Positions 1 to 6,328 of a DNA stretch of 9,570 bases are shown one piece after another; the first letter of the stretch is position 1; every line of letters begins with the position of its first letter. Origin of the DNA: Deltaproteobacteria bacterium RIFOXYD12_FULL_50_9 (GTDB lineage: Bacteria > Desulfobacterota > Desulfobulbia > Desulfobulbales > CALZHT01); the NCBI GenBank assembly GCA_001799225.1, contig MGTA01000273.1, positions 16,437 through 26,006 of the forward strand, in the 5' to 3' direction. The notes below the pieces were generated by a model. It worked only from the letters and a program-made list of their open reading frames with translations, did no database searches and was not told the origin of the DNA. The position numbers and the translations under genes were made by a program.

Positions 1-304
1 TGGCGCCGGTATTGATCACTGAAACGCATTCAACCAGTTTGCCCAGCGGAATGCCCCGGCCATAATCGCGAATCCGCACTCTGCCCTCATTGTTAATGGC
101 AATTTCGACCTTTTTGCCCACCCCCATGATAAACTCATCAACACTGTTGTCGATAACCTCTTTGAGCAGGATATAGATGCCGTCATCGGGATGGGAGCCG
201 TTTCCCAGCCTGCCGATATACATACCGGGCCGTAAACGAATATGCTCGAGCGAGCTGAGCGTCTTGATTTTCGATTCATCGTAGACTGCGTTGTTCACGT
301 TCAT
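1..304 (-). CDS. parE: DNA topoisomerase IV subunit B-like (ParE/GyrB family), N-terminal fragment
   Basis: This is the first 101 codons of a type IIA topoisomerase ATPase subunit; the rest lies beyond the left edge. The ATG at 302-304 is preceded by AGAGG about 9 nt upstream on the minus strand. The GHKL ATP-binding elements are visible: RPGMYIG at residues 25-31, KEVIDNSVDEF around 48-58 (E49 likely the general base, N53 the Mg-binding Asn), and the Asp-Gly loop RDYGRGIP at 79-86 (D80). In the family this subunit hydrolyses ATP to drive DNA strand passage together with the ParC/GyrA subunit. The wording LEHIRLRPGMYIG and PDDGIYILLKEVIDNSVDEF recalls the ParE branch seen in Bacteroidetes and Desulfobacterota more than canonical GyrB, so parE is preferred. 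A second GyrB paralogue cannot be excluded from this fragment. It is transcribed divergently from pepF. Confidence 0.88.
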   Translation of the reverse strand, partial: MNVNNAVYDESKIKTLSSLEHIRLRPGMYIGRLGNGSHPDDGIYILLKEVIDNSVDEFIMGVGKKVEIAINNEGRVRIRDYGRGIPLGKLVECVSVINTGA

Positions 305-557
305 GACAAAAAACCTCTACTTACTTCTTTTTCTTTTTAGATCAACAAGATATACTATTGCAGCAAAGCAAAGCTCACTATATCTGGTATGGGAATCGTC
401 GCGCAATAGATTTTTATCGACATTGAGCAACTACTCCTGCCATACCTGGCCGTGTCTCTCAGACTCAATGAGAAAAAACGGTTCATTTTTCTCGAAATAG
501 ATTATAAAAGTGGCTCTGATAAGGGACTTACAAGCATCAAATATCCCGGTGTTATCG

Positions 558-613
558 TAGGGGCGCGGTCCTCGCGCCCAGTTTTTTATTGGGCAGGAAG
601 ACCCTGCCCATAC
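558..613. repeat. REP/MITE-like double hairpin
   Basis: There are two GC-rich hairpins in tandem. The first has GGGCGCG at 561-567 pairing with CGCGCCC at 573-579 (7 bp, 5-nt loop) and is followed by T6 at 582-587, so it could also terminate transcription rightward. The second has TGGGCAGG at 590-597 pairing with CCTGCCCA at 603-610 (8 bp, 5-nt loop). The GTAGGGGCG...CCCATACC flavour resembles dispersed intergenic REP-type repeats in many environmental bacteria. Family membership is inferred from appearance only. Confidence 0.5.
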
Positions 614-632
614 CCGGTATTTAAATTATTAC

Positions 633-651
633 TGAGCCCCTAAGAGGCTCA
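633..651 (+). other. Small stem-loop in the pepF leader
   Basis: TGAGCC at 633-638 pairs with GGCTCA at 646-651 around a 7-nt loop. It sits 30 nt before the pepF ribosome binding site (GGAG at 681-684). It is only 6 bp and there is no T-run, so its role is unknown. Confidence 0.3.
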
Positions 652-693
652 AAAGACAACCCCAAAACATCAAACTTAACGGAGCATCAAACC

Positions 694-2514
694 GTGTCTG
701 AAAAACTTAATCAAGAGCTGCGTACCACAAATATTCTGTGGAATCTCACCGACCTTTATTCCAACACTACAGATCCTGCCATCGCTGCGGATCTCGACTC
801 CTGCACTCAGGAAGCCGAGACCATAGATCAACAATATAGCGGCAAAGTTGCCCGGCTGTCGGCTGAGCAGCTTCTCGATCTGGTTACCCGGCTTGAACGG
901 CTGGAAACTCTGGCCGGCAAACTCAGCACCTTTGCCTATCTCAATTTTGCCACACAAACCAAAGAGCAGACAGCCGGCGCTTTTCTCCAGAAAATCAAAG
1001 AAGTTTTAAGCCGGATCAGCACCAGAACCGTTTTCTTTGAACTGGAATGGAACAAGCTTGAGGAGGAGAAGGCCGCAGAGCTTCTAGCTGATGGGCTATT
1101 AGCCCATTACCAACACTACCTGGCAAGCCTGCGCCGCTACACCAAGCATCTCCTCTCCCAGGCAGAAGAGGCCCTGCTGCTCGAAAAGGCCCCGGTCGGC
1201 CGCAGCAGCTGGATGAATTTGTTCGACAAGGTATTGGGACACATGACCTTCGGCGAAAAAGGCCGCTCAGAAGAGGAGGTGCTTGCCGACCTTTATAACA
1301 TGAACCGGGAAGTCCGTAAACAGGCTGCCGCCGACCTTTCTGCCGGCCTTGCCGGCAATCTCCATATCTTAACGCACATCTTCAACACCCTGCTGGCCGA
1401 CAAGATGATCGACGACCGCTTACGCTGTTATCAGGAGTGGATCAGTTCGATGAACCTCTATAATGAACTTGAAGACCAAACCGTGCGGGTGCTGGTTGAG
1501 GCAGTCATCTCGCGCTACGACATCCCGCAGCGCTATTACCGGATCAAACGACAACTCATGGGATTGGACGAACTCATGGATTACGATCGTTACTCTCCCC
1601 TGCCACTGCTCTCCGCAACCATGCCCGACTCAGCCGCAGATGATCAGCAAACCACCTCAGCTGCGCCGGCTATTCCATGGGATAAGTGCCGGAGTATCGT
1701 GCTCGATGCCTTTGCCGACTTTGCGCCGCAAATGGCTGAGATTGCTTCCCAGTTCTTTGAACGCCGCTGGATTCACGCCCCGCTTCTTGATGGCAAACGC
1801 GGCGGCGCCTTTGCCCATCCTTGCGTGCCGGAGGTTCACCCGTACATTATGGTCAACTACACCGGCAACATAAGAGACGTTTCGACTGTGGCGCATGAAC
1901 TGGGACACGGCATTCATCAGTATCTGGCGGCAGACAAAGGGTACTATAACAGCGGGACTACACTGGTGCTGGCCGAGACAGCCTCGGTGTTTGCCGAGCT
2001 GCTGGTCTTCCACAATCAGCTGGAACTGCTGACCGATAAGAATGAACGGCGCGCCTTCATCTGCCAGAAGCTCGAATCAATCTTTGCTACGGTATTCCGG
2101 CAGATCTCGATGAATCAATTTGAAGACCGGGTCCATAACGAACGCCGCGTCAAAGGTGAACTATCTTCCGAACTGATCTCCGAACACTGGCGGGCCACCC
2201 AGACCGCCATGTTTGGCGACACCGTAACCCTTTCGCAGGATTACGGGATCTGGTGGTCGTACATCCCGCACTTCTTAAGCACGCCGGGCTACGTTTACTC
2301 CTACGCCTTTGGCGAGTTGCTGGTCATGGCCCTCTATCATCGTTACCAGCAGGACAAAGCGCAGTTCATCCCCAGGTACCTCGATCTGCTGAAGGCAGGA
2401 GGCAGCGACTCCCCTTACCGGCTGCTGGCGCCGTTCGGGATCGACCTCAATGATCAAGCGTTCTGGCAGGGCGGACTGGAGATGATTGATGACATGCTCA
2501 AGCTCGTGGAATAA
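694..2514 (+). CDS. pepF: Oligoendopeptidase F, M3 family zinc metallopeptidase
   Basis: A 606-aa cytosolic zinc peptidase expected to cleave short to medium peptides in the late steps of protein and peptide turnover. The gluzincin motif HELGH is at residues 401-405 (zinc ligands H401 and H405, catalytic E402). The third ligand is probably the Glu in LAETAS, around residue 428. The conserved C-terminal tyrosine-rich segment YVYSYAFG is at 533-540, which in M3 enzymes helps hold the substrate in the cleft. The length matches PepF (about 600 aa), and the N-terminal part (roughly 10-190) fits the helical oligopeptidase F N-terminal region. The start is GTG at 694, supported by GGAG at 681-684 with 9-nt spacing; there is no signal peptide. 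It appears monocistronic and diverges from parE. A weak ACCT/AGGT stem before T6 (around 2555-2580) may end the transcript, but it is not convincing. Confidence 0.95.
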   Translation: MSEKLNQELRTTNILWNLTDLYSNTTDPAIAADLDSCTQEAETIDQQYSGKVARLSAEQLLDLVTRLERLETLAGKLSTFAYLNFATQTKEQTAGAFLQKIKEVLSRISTRTVFFELEWNKLEEEKAAELLADGLLAHYQHYLASLRRYTKHLLSQAEEALLLEKAPVGRSSWMNLFDKVLGHMTFGEKGRSEEEVLADLYNMNREVRKQAAADLSAGLAGNLHILTHIFNTLLADKMIDDRLRCYQEWISSMNLYNELEDQTVRVLVEAVISRYDIPQRYYRIKRQLMGLDELMDYDRYSPLPLLSATMPDSAADDQQTTSAAPAIPWDKCRSIVLDAFADFAPQMAEIASQFFERRWIHAPLLDGKRGGAFAHPCVPEVHPYIMVNYTGNIRDVSTVAHELGHGIHQYLAADKGYYNSGTTLVLAETASVFAELLVFHNQLELLTDKNERRAFICQKLESIFATVFRQISMNQFEDRVHNERRVKGELSSELISEHWRATQTAMFGDTVTLSQDYGIWWSYIPHFLSTPGYVYSYAFGELLVMALYHRYQQDKAQFIPRYLDLLKAGGSDSPYRLLAPFGIDLNDQAFWQGGLEMIDDMLKLVE

Positions 2515-2569
2515 AACCTTACCAGGAAGTCAATTCCTCTCTTGAATATCCAGCTGACCTCAGCGAAGG

Positions 2570-2598
2570 TTGCATTTTTTGTCTGATGACCATATAAT
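2570..2598 (+). promoter_or_regulatory. Sigma70-like promoter for the two-CW gene
   Basis: A perfect TATAAT -10 box lies at 2593-2598, with TTGCAT at 2570-2575 exactly 17 nt upstream as the -35. Transcription would start near 2605, about 83 nt before the TTG start codon. The -35 matches the consensus only in TTG. Confidence 0.55.
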
Positions 2599-2687
2599 GC
2601 GACCGGGTTTTTAATTAATCTCAATTCTGTTTCTACTCAGCAGGTTACTGCGAGTGTAGTCCACTTCTTTCTTAGGAGGAATACAGC

Positions 2688-3032
2688 TTGATCAAGCTAT
2701 TGAATTGCTGGGAATTTAAAAAATGCGGCCGCGAACCGGGTGGAGAGAAGGCGAGCGAACTTGGCGTCTGTCCGGCCTCAACGGAGAAACATCTTGACGG
2801 ATTCCATAGAGGAGAAAATGCGGGGCGGGCCTGCTGGCTGGTGGCCGGTACCTTCTGCGGCGGCAAAATTTCAGGAAGTTTCGCTACCAAGAATAAAACC
2901 TGCGTAGAGTGTGATTTTTTCCAGAAAGTTCTCGAAGAGGAGAAAATCGACCTTAACGAAGCGACCGTCCGGCTTAAAGACCTTGTAGTAGACTTCTTCC
3001 GCAAAATCAGTGGGAAAAATTTATCGAAATAA
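2688..3032 (+). CDS. Two-CW domain cysteine-rich protein
   Basis: A 114-aa soluble protein starting with TTG at 2688. An unusually strong AGGAGG at 2674-2679, 8 nt upstream, decides the start. Seven cysteines fall in the N-terminal 75 residues: C7 (NCWEFKKCG), C13, C28, C49 (RACWLVAGT), C57 (FCGG), C72 and C75 (CVEC). The two Cys-Trp pairs and the NxGRxCW...GTxCGG...CxxC pattern match what is called the two-CW domain in Desulfobacterota-type genomes, also seen attached to sensor and chemotaxis proteins. The spacing suggests metal or Fe-S binding, but no function is established that I know of. The C-terminal 35 residues are charged and probably helical. It has its own promoter, converges with rsgA, and is followed by a long hairpin at 3044-3072. 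Confidence 0.82.
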   Translation: MIKLLNCWEFKKCGREPGGEKASELGVCPASTEKHLDGFHRGENAGRACWLVAGTFCGGKISGSFATKNKTCVECDFFQKVLEEEKIDLNEATVRLKDLVVDFFRKISGKNLSK

Positions 3033-3043
3033 TCCAGCGGTTG

Positions 3044-3072
3044 CTGAGGAGTGGTCAATCACCACTCCTCAG
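3044..3072. other. Perfect 12-bp hairpin between convergent genes
   Basis: CTGAGGAGTGGT at 3044-3055 pairs perfectly with 3061-3072 around a 5-nt loop (CAATC), just 11 nt after the two-CW stop codon. Neither strand shows a T-run next to the stem, so it is not a textbook intrinsic terminator. It may still act as a bidirectional transcript-end or RNA-stabilising structure between the two convergent genes. Confidence 0.55.
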
Positions 3073-3093
3073 ATTAGTGATGACCACGCTCTT

Positions 3094-3108
3094 GATCATG
3101 CTATGATC
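3094..3108. other. Short dyad GATCAT-gct-ATGATC
   Basis: A 6-bp perfect inverted repeat with a 3-nt centre lies between the convergent two-CW and rsgA genes. It is short and has no T-run. No role can be assigned. Confidence 0.25.
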
Positions 3109-3148
3109 GCAACCCTAAAGGTTAGGCCTGTCAAGGTACTGTATGCTT

Positions 3149-4207
3149 TCATTTTTTTAGTTGCGACTTTGCCAATTTGACAAATTTCCCAAAGGCCTTA
3201 TCCTTCTTGCGCTTCTCCACGTAGGACAGTTCATAAAACTCGGACTCTTTTTTTAACTTGAGATAACTTTTATAGCGGTCTTCACTCAAGCTCCCGTTTT
3301 CAACTGCCTCAAGAACTGAACAGCCTCGCTCTCGGATATGGCTGCAATTGGCATATTGACAATTCATGGCCATCCCATGAATGTCATTAAAACTATCTTC
3401 AATGACATCGCTGGAAGCCAAGATGCCTAACTCCCTCATCCCTGGCGTATCAATAAACATACCACCCTTATCAAGAAGAATAAGTTGGCGTCGTGCAGTT
3501 GTGTGTATACCTTCTCCGGTTCCGCTGACTGCTTTTGTTGAAAACTCATCCCGCCCGACGAGGCGGTTAATAATCGTTGTCTTTCCAACACCGGAGGACC
3601 CAAGCAAGCAATATGTCTTTCCAGTAACCAAGAATTGACGAAGTTCATCAAGCCCGGCACCGGTGGTGTTGCTGAGTGTGAGAATTTTGGTAGTGATGCC
3701 CGATTCCCTTATTGCTGCAACTTTCTTCTCCAACTCATCTTTAGTGATCAAATCCGTCTTGGTCAGCACAAGGATTGGCTCAATACGACCTTCATTGGCC
3801 ATAACAAGGTAACGCTCGAATCTCCTTAAATTAAAATCGTAATGACATGATTGGACGATGAAGGCAATATCGATGTTTGCTGCAATCATCTGAAAGTCTA
3901 CGGTTTTGCCGGCACACTTGCGACGCAGAAATGTCTTGCGTGGAAATACCCCATGTATAATCGCTAATTCGCCGTCATTATGATATTGCACAAATACCCA
4001 ATCCCCGACGCACGGCAAGTCAGCAGACGCCAGGACTGAAAACCGTAGTTTCCCAGCTAACTCGGAAGACACTTCTCCATTTTCATTTCTAATAAGGCCG
4101 CCACTCCGATCAACCGCTGTAACTCGAGCAATGTTGTAATCCGGTTGATGCAGTTCTGTTGCGCAGTCCTCGAACCACGAGTCAAAACCAAGATCTATAA
4201 AGTCCAT
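3149..4207 (-). CDS. rsgA: Ribosome small subunit-dependent GTPase A (RsgA/YjeQ/EngC)
   Basis: A 352-aa circularly permuted GTPase that acts as a late 30S ribosomal subunit assembly factor. An OB-fold (about residues 25-95) precedes the GTPase domain, whose motifs occur in the permuted order: G4 TKTD at 149-152, P-loop GSSGVGKT at 203-210, then G3 DTPG at 253-256. The C-terminal zinc site is C283-x4-C288-x-H290-x5-C296, followed by basic helices. All signature residues are present. The start is set at the ATG at 4207 because the family begins with a short M-x-x-x-x-LG segment and the total then matches the usual 350 aa. The ribosome binding site there is poor (AAGAAAAG). In-frame ATGs at 4243, 4267 and 4285 would add 12, 20 or 26 residues, and the one at 4267 has AAGG upstream. 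A probable promoter lies at 4342-4370. Confidence 0.93.
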   Translation of the reverse strand: MDFIDLGFDSWFEDCATELHQPDYNIARVTAVDRSGGLIRNENGEVSSELAGKLRFSVLASADLPCVGDWVFVQYHNDGELAIIHGVFPRKTFLRRKCAGKTVDFQMIAANIDIAFIVQSCHYDFNLRRFERYLVMANEGRIEPILVLTKTDLITKDELEKKVAAIRESGITTKILTLSNTTGAGLDELRQFLVTGKTYCLLGSSGVGKTTIINRLVGRDEFSTKAVSGTGEGIHTTARRQLILLDKGGMFIDTPGMRELGILASSDVIEDSFNDIHGMAMNCQYANCSHIRERGCSVLEAVENGSLSEDRYKSYLKLKKESEFYELSYVEKRKKDKAFGKFVKLAKSQLKK

Positions 4208-4323
4208 GTCTTTTCTTGTACCGATCGAAATTTTATACGTCATGATTGCAAGGGAGTCAATCCCCATCCCCTGCCTTGCACGCATAAAGTCTAACCTGTC
4301 CCCCAGATGCGAAAAAGTTATGC

Positions 4324-4339
4324 ACAGATACGGATCTGT
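4324..4339. promoter_or_regulatory. Dyad downstream of the rsgA -10 box
   Basis: ACAGAT at 4324-4329 and ATCTGT at 4334-4339 form a 6-bp inverted repeat around ACGG. It would cover the transcription start region of the rsgA promoter predicted at 4342-4370, so it could be an operator or a leader hairpin. The assignment is speculative. Confidence 0.3.
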
Positions 4340-4341
4340 TA

Positions 4342-4370
4342 AATGTAACGGCCGCCTTTGACTGCTTCAA
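4342..4370 (-). promoter_or_regulatory. Candidate rsgA promoter
   Basis: On the minus strand, TTGAAG (4365-4370) and TACATT (4342-4347) are spaced by 17 nt, each matching 4 of 6 consensus bases. Transcription would begin near 4335, leaving a leader of about 130 nt before the ATG at 4207. Confidence 0.4.
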
Positions 4371-4403
4371 CCTTCCTCTCTAAACCATTCTTACGCATTA
4401 TCC

Positions 4404-4422
4404 ATCATATAATCAATATGAT
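4404..4422. promoter_or_regulatory. Operator-like dyad ATCATAT-n5-ATATGAT
   Basis: A perfect 7-bp inverted repeat with a 5-nt AT-rich spacer sits in the divergent region between rsgA and the DUF4382 gene. Its symmetry and 19-bp size suit a dimeric helix-turn-helix regulator. It lies about 157 nt upstream of the lipoprotein start. No regulator gene is adjacent. Confidence 0.35.
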
Positions 4423-4498
4423 ATCTACAAAAAAATCCACAGTTCTACTCTGGCACGAAAGTTGTAGTTGTAGTTCTAAATAAGCATGCTTCATCTGA

Positions 4499-4515
4499 TC
4501 TCTCCTGAAAAGAGA
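4499..4515 (+). other. Leader stem-loop before the lipoprotein gene
   Basis: TCTCT at 4499-4503 pairs with AGAGA at 4511-4515 around a 7-nt loop, about 64 nt before the DUF4382 start codon. I looked for a GEMM (cyclic di-GMP) riboswitch core here and did not see one. Confidence 0.25.
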
Positions 4516-4578
4516 AAGTGAAATACTGTCGGATTGCCCGATATAAAGCTGATAAAAATTATTAAAGAGGAGATAACA

Positions 4579-5766
4579 ATGCTAGAAAACAAAATTTTTT
4601 ATACATCTTTGTTTACCGCATTACTTGGGCTAATTCTATTTGGATGCAGTGGTAACCATTCTGACAGCAATACGCAACCGGGTACACTATCCGTTTCGCT
4701 GACTGATGCCCCGAGCAATGGTTTCGACGCTGTTAATGTAACCGTCCAAAAAATACGCGTACACCAAAGCTCCTCAGCCACCGACAACGATACGGGCTGG
4801 TCCGACATTACTCTCACTCCTGCAAGAAAAATCAACCTGTTGAACCTTTCCAACGGTGTCCTCGACAGCCTCGGCCAAACATCGCTTCCGGCCGGCCATT
4901 ACACCCAACTTCGCCTGGTGTTATCCGCAAACACCGGAACTGGACTGGAGAACTCGGTTGTTCTGTCCGGTACGACCACGGAAATCACGCTCGATACGCC
5001 GAGTGCAGTGCAAAGCGGTATAAAATTAGTCCATGCTTTCGATGTAGCCCCTGGTCAGCAAATTGATCTGCTGCTGGATTTCGATGCCTTGAAGTCTGTG
5101 GTGAAACGTGGAAACGGCACATATGGGCTCAAGCCGGTCATCAACATAATTCCATTTACACTGAACGGGATCAGCGGCTTTGTCGATCCCGTGCTATCAG
5201 GCGATCATGTCTTGGTCACGGCTCAGATGAATGGAGTGGTAGAGCGTTCCACGGTGCCGAACGTCCTGACCGGCGAGTTTTTCCTCGCCCGCCTTGATCT
5301 CGGAAGTTACGATATCGTTCTTACGGCGGACGGACGCACAACTATGCTAATAGCCGGTGTGCCGATCTCCAGCAGTACGAGTACCGCACTGGTGAGCACT
5401 GCCATTTCTCCCCTAACCTTGCCGACATCAGTGACCAGAAACATCAGCGGCACAATTATCTTGAATCCGACCAGCTCCACCGAGGTCCCGGTGGTTAATG
5501 CGATGCAGATGATCGGCGGCATGACTGCGACTGTCAAATACCAGTCGGCTGATGGAATATATGGTCTGACACTGCCAATCGCCGCACCACTTCTCGGCTC
5601 ATATGGTAACGGCACCCTGCCGATTTCACTTTCGACGCTAGCAACATCAACTGACGCAGGCCAGTATACGGTTGAGGCCTCTGCAGCAGGATACCAGACC
5701 AAATACCTCAACGTAGATATTTTAACGACTGATGCGATACAGCAGGATTTTTCACTGACACCGTAA
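4579..5766 (+). CDS. DUF4382 lipoprotein with carboxypeptidase-regulatory-like repeats
   Basis: A 395-aa predicted lipoprotein. The ATG at 4579 has AAAGAGGAG 7-8 nt upstream; an upstream in-frame TTG at 4534 lacks such a site and would bury the signal peptide. Residues 1-22 form a lipoprotein signal (basic/polar start, hydrophobic 11-21, LFGC lipobox), with C23 as the lipidated cysteine. Residues 35-193 fit DUF4382, from GTLSVSLTDAP and FDAVNVTVQKIRVH to YGLKPVINI. Two beta-sandwich repeats of the carboxypeptidase-regulatory/CnaB-like kind appear to follow, starting at ISGFVDP (about 198) and ISGTIIL (about 304) and ending in SLTP. It is probably an envelope-anchored beta protein. DUF4382 proteins have no known activity that I can name. 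It is monocistronic, with a terminator at 5796-5826. Confidence 0.87.
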   Translation: MLENKIFYTSLFTALLGLILFGCSGNHSDSNTQPGTLSVSLTDAPSNGFDAVNVTVQKIRVHQSSSATDNDTGWSDITLTPARKINLLNLSNGVLDSLGQTSLPAGHYTQLRLVLSANTGTGLENSVVLSGTTTEITLDTPSAVQSGIKLVHAFDVAPGQQIDLLLDFDALKSVVKRGNGTYGLKPVINIIPFTLNGISGFVDPVLSGDHVLVTAQMNGVVERSTVPNVLTGEFFLARLDLGSYDIVLTADGRTTMLIAGVPISSSTSTALVSTAISPLTLPTSVTRNISGTIILNPTSSTEVPVVNAMQMIGGMTATVKYQSADGIYGLTLPIAAPLLGSYGNGTLPISLSTLATSTDAGQYTVEASAAGYQTKYLNVDILTTDAIQQDFSLTP

Positions 5767-5795
5767 ATCAACGTATTGATATACTAAAGATTCGT

Positions 5796-5826
5796 AAGGC
5801 CCAAGGGAAACCAAGGGCCTTTTTTT
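5796..5826 (+). terminator. Intrinsic terminator of the DUF4382 gene
   Basis: AAGGCCC at 5796-5802 pairs with GGGCCTT at 5815-5821, followed directly by a run of T to 5826. It lies 30 nt after the stop codon and is a good rho-independent terminator. Confidence 0.88.
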
Positions 5827-5881
5827 GTCCGCCCTAAAACAACCCAGTTGGTTAATTTCTTTGGTTAGCGCTTCGTCTTTT

Positions 5882-6055
5882 CTATAAATCAAGAAGCGTT
5901 GCGCCATGCAATACTCTCATTATATACACGGAATCATAGCCTATTTTATACACAATACGATATTTATTATGAGTAACATGCCGGTAGCTGGTACCAAAAT
6001 AGATGTTCTCTGGGATATACGCAAAACGCTCAGGGAAATTGTCTAAACTCCTTCT
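5882..6055 (-). pseudogene. RelE/ParE-family toxin, C-terminal remnant
   Basis: Reading the minus strand from 6055 to the TAG at 5882-5884 gives 57 codons. They contain NFPERFAYIPEN, YRHVTHNKYRIVYKI and VYIMRVLHGATLL. This is the second half of a RelE/ParE-type toxin: the PE-N region, the YRIVY strand and the terminal VLHGA segment carrying the usual His and Gly. About the first 40 residues of a normal toxin are missing and there is no start codon; an in-frame TGA lies immediately before (6056-6058). No antitoxin is found beside it. The family match is by motif; loss of function is inferred. Confidence 0.65.
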
Positions 6056-6058
6056 TCA

Positions 6059-6204
6059 GTAACCAAGTTGTACGAGTTTTTTTCTGGCTTGTGCTATCGG
6101 ACCACGGCGGCTGCCTGAGCGCAGCTCCTTTATATTTATTTTTCCTTCGCGCAATACTCACGGATAACCCGATTTATCCGCTCCCCTCGCTCTATCCTGA
6201 GGCT
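6059..6204 (-). pseudogene. Y1 (IS200/REP-associated) transposase C-terminal remnant, frameshifted
   Basis: On the minus strand two frames together read like the C-terminal helix-turn-helix region of a Y1-type transposase. ERGERINRVIREYCAKE lies in one frame upstream of an A5 run (plus 6139-6143), and KINIKELRSGSRRG then IAQARKKLVQLGY lie in the other frame, ending at the TGA at 6056-6058. The piece LRSGSRRxxxxxAR is characteristic of that C-terminal tail as I know it. The catalytic HUH and Tyr portion is absent. It joins the RelE remnant at 5882-6055 directly, in the same frame. The assignment is moderately secure and the degeneration is clear. Confidence 0.45.
6161..6180. other. Inverted repeat CGGATAA-n6-TTATCCG
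   Basis: A perfect 7-bp dyad with a 6-nt centre lies inside the transposase remnant. It may be a chance feature of the old coding sequence or a leftover recognition hairpin. No T-run follows. Confidence 0.3.
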
Positions 6205-6262
6205 TCAGATTTAATCTTGGCACGATGATGCGGTTGTTATGCAGTATTTTTTTTTGTTTTTA

Positions 6263-6291
6263 TTGACATATAAAAATACAAATGATACGGT
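6263..6291 (+). promoter_or_regulatory. fic promoter with extended -10
   Basis: A perfect TTGACA -35 lies at 6263-6268. After a 17-nt spacer comes TACGGT at 6286-6291, preceded by TG at 6283-6284 (the TGn extended -10 form). Transcription would start near 6298, about 30 nt before the ATG. Confidence 0.6.
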
Positions 6292-6314
6292 CATTTTGTC
6301 AACTTAAAAATACA
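6271..6314 (+). promoter_or_regulatory. Operator-like repeats around the fic promoter
   Basis: AAATGA (6280-6285) and TCATTT (6291-6296) form a 6-bp dyad centred on the -10 box. The 10-mer TAAAAATACA occurs as a direct repeat at 6271-6280 and 6305-6314, with starts 34 nt apart. The arrangement suits repression, possibly by the C-terminal winged helix of the Fic protein itself. That link is inference. Confidence 0.4.
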
Positions 6315-6328
6315 CAGGAGGCGACAAA

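Larger units (their letters stand above)
305..693. other. Divergent intergenic region between parE and pepF
   Basis: This 389-base gap has no convincing gene. Short open frames at 291-500 and 452-643 give no recognisable protein and lack ribosome binding sites. The left part must contain the parE promoter (minus strand), but I cannot pick out a good -35/-10 pair. The right part holds a double-hairpin repeat (558-613) and a small stem-loop just before the pepF ribosome binding site. Confidence 0.6.

Noticed and set aside
291..643. Two short plus-strand open frames (69 and 63 codons)
   Set aside because: They have no ribosome binding sites and no family resemblance. They overlap the parE start and the double-hairpin repeat.
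4208..4285. Upstream ATG start of rsgA giving 378 aa
   Set aside because: The extra 26 residues lie outside the family's usual N-terminus and the upstream ribosome sites are weak. It is kept as an alternative in the rsgA entry.
4286..4578. GEMM-type riboswitch upstream of the DUF4382 gene
   Set aside because: The conserved riboswitch core could not be found in this leader.
5307..5771. 154-codon minus-strand open frame inside the DUF4382 gene
   Set aside because: It is a shadow of the lipoprotein gene, whose signal peptide, domain and terminator are all coherent on the plus strand.
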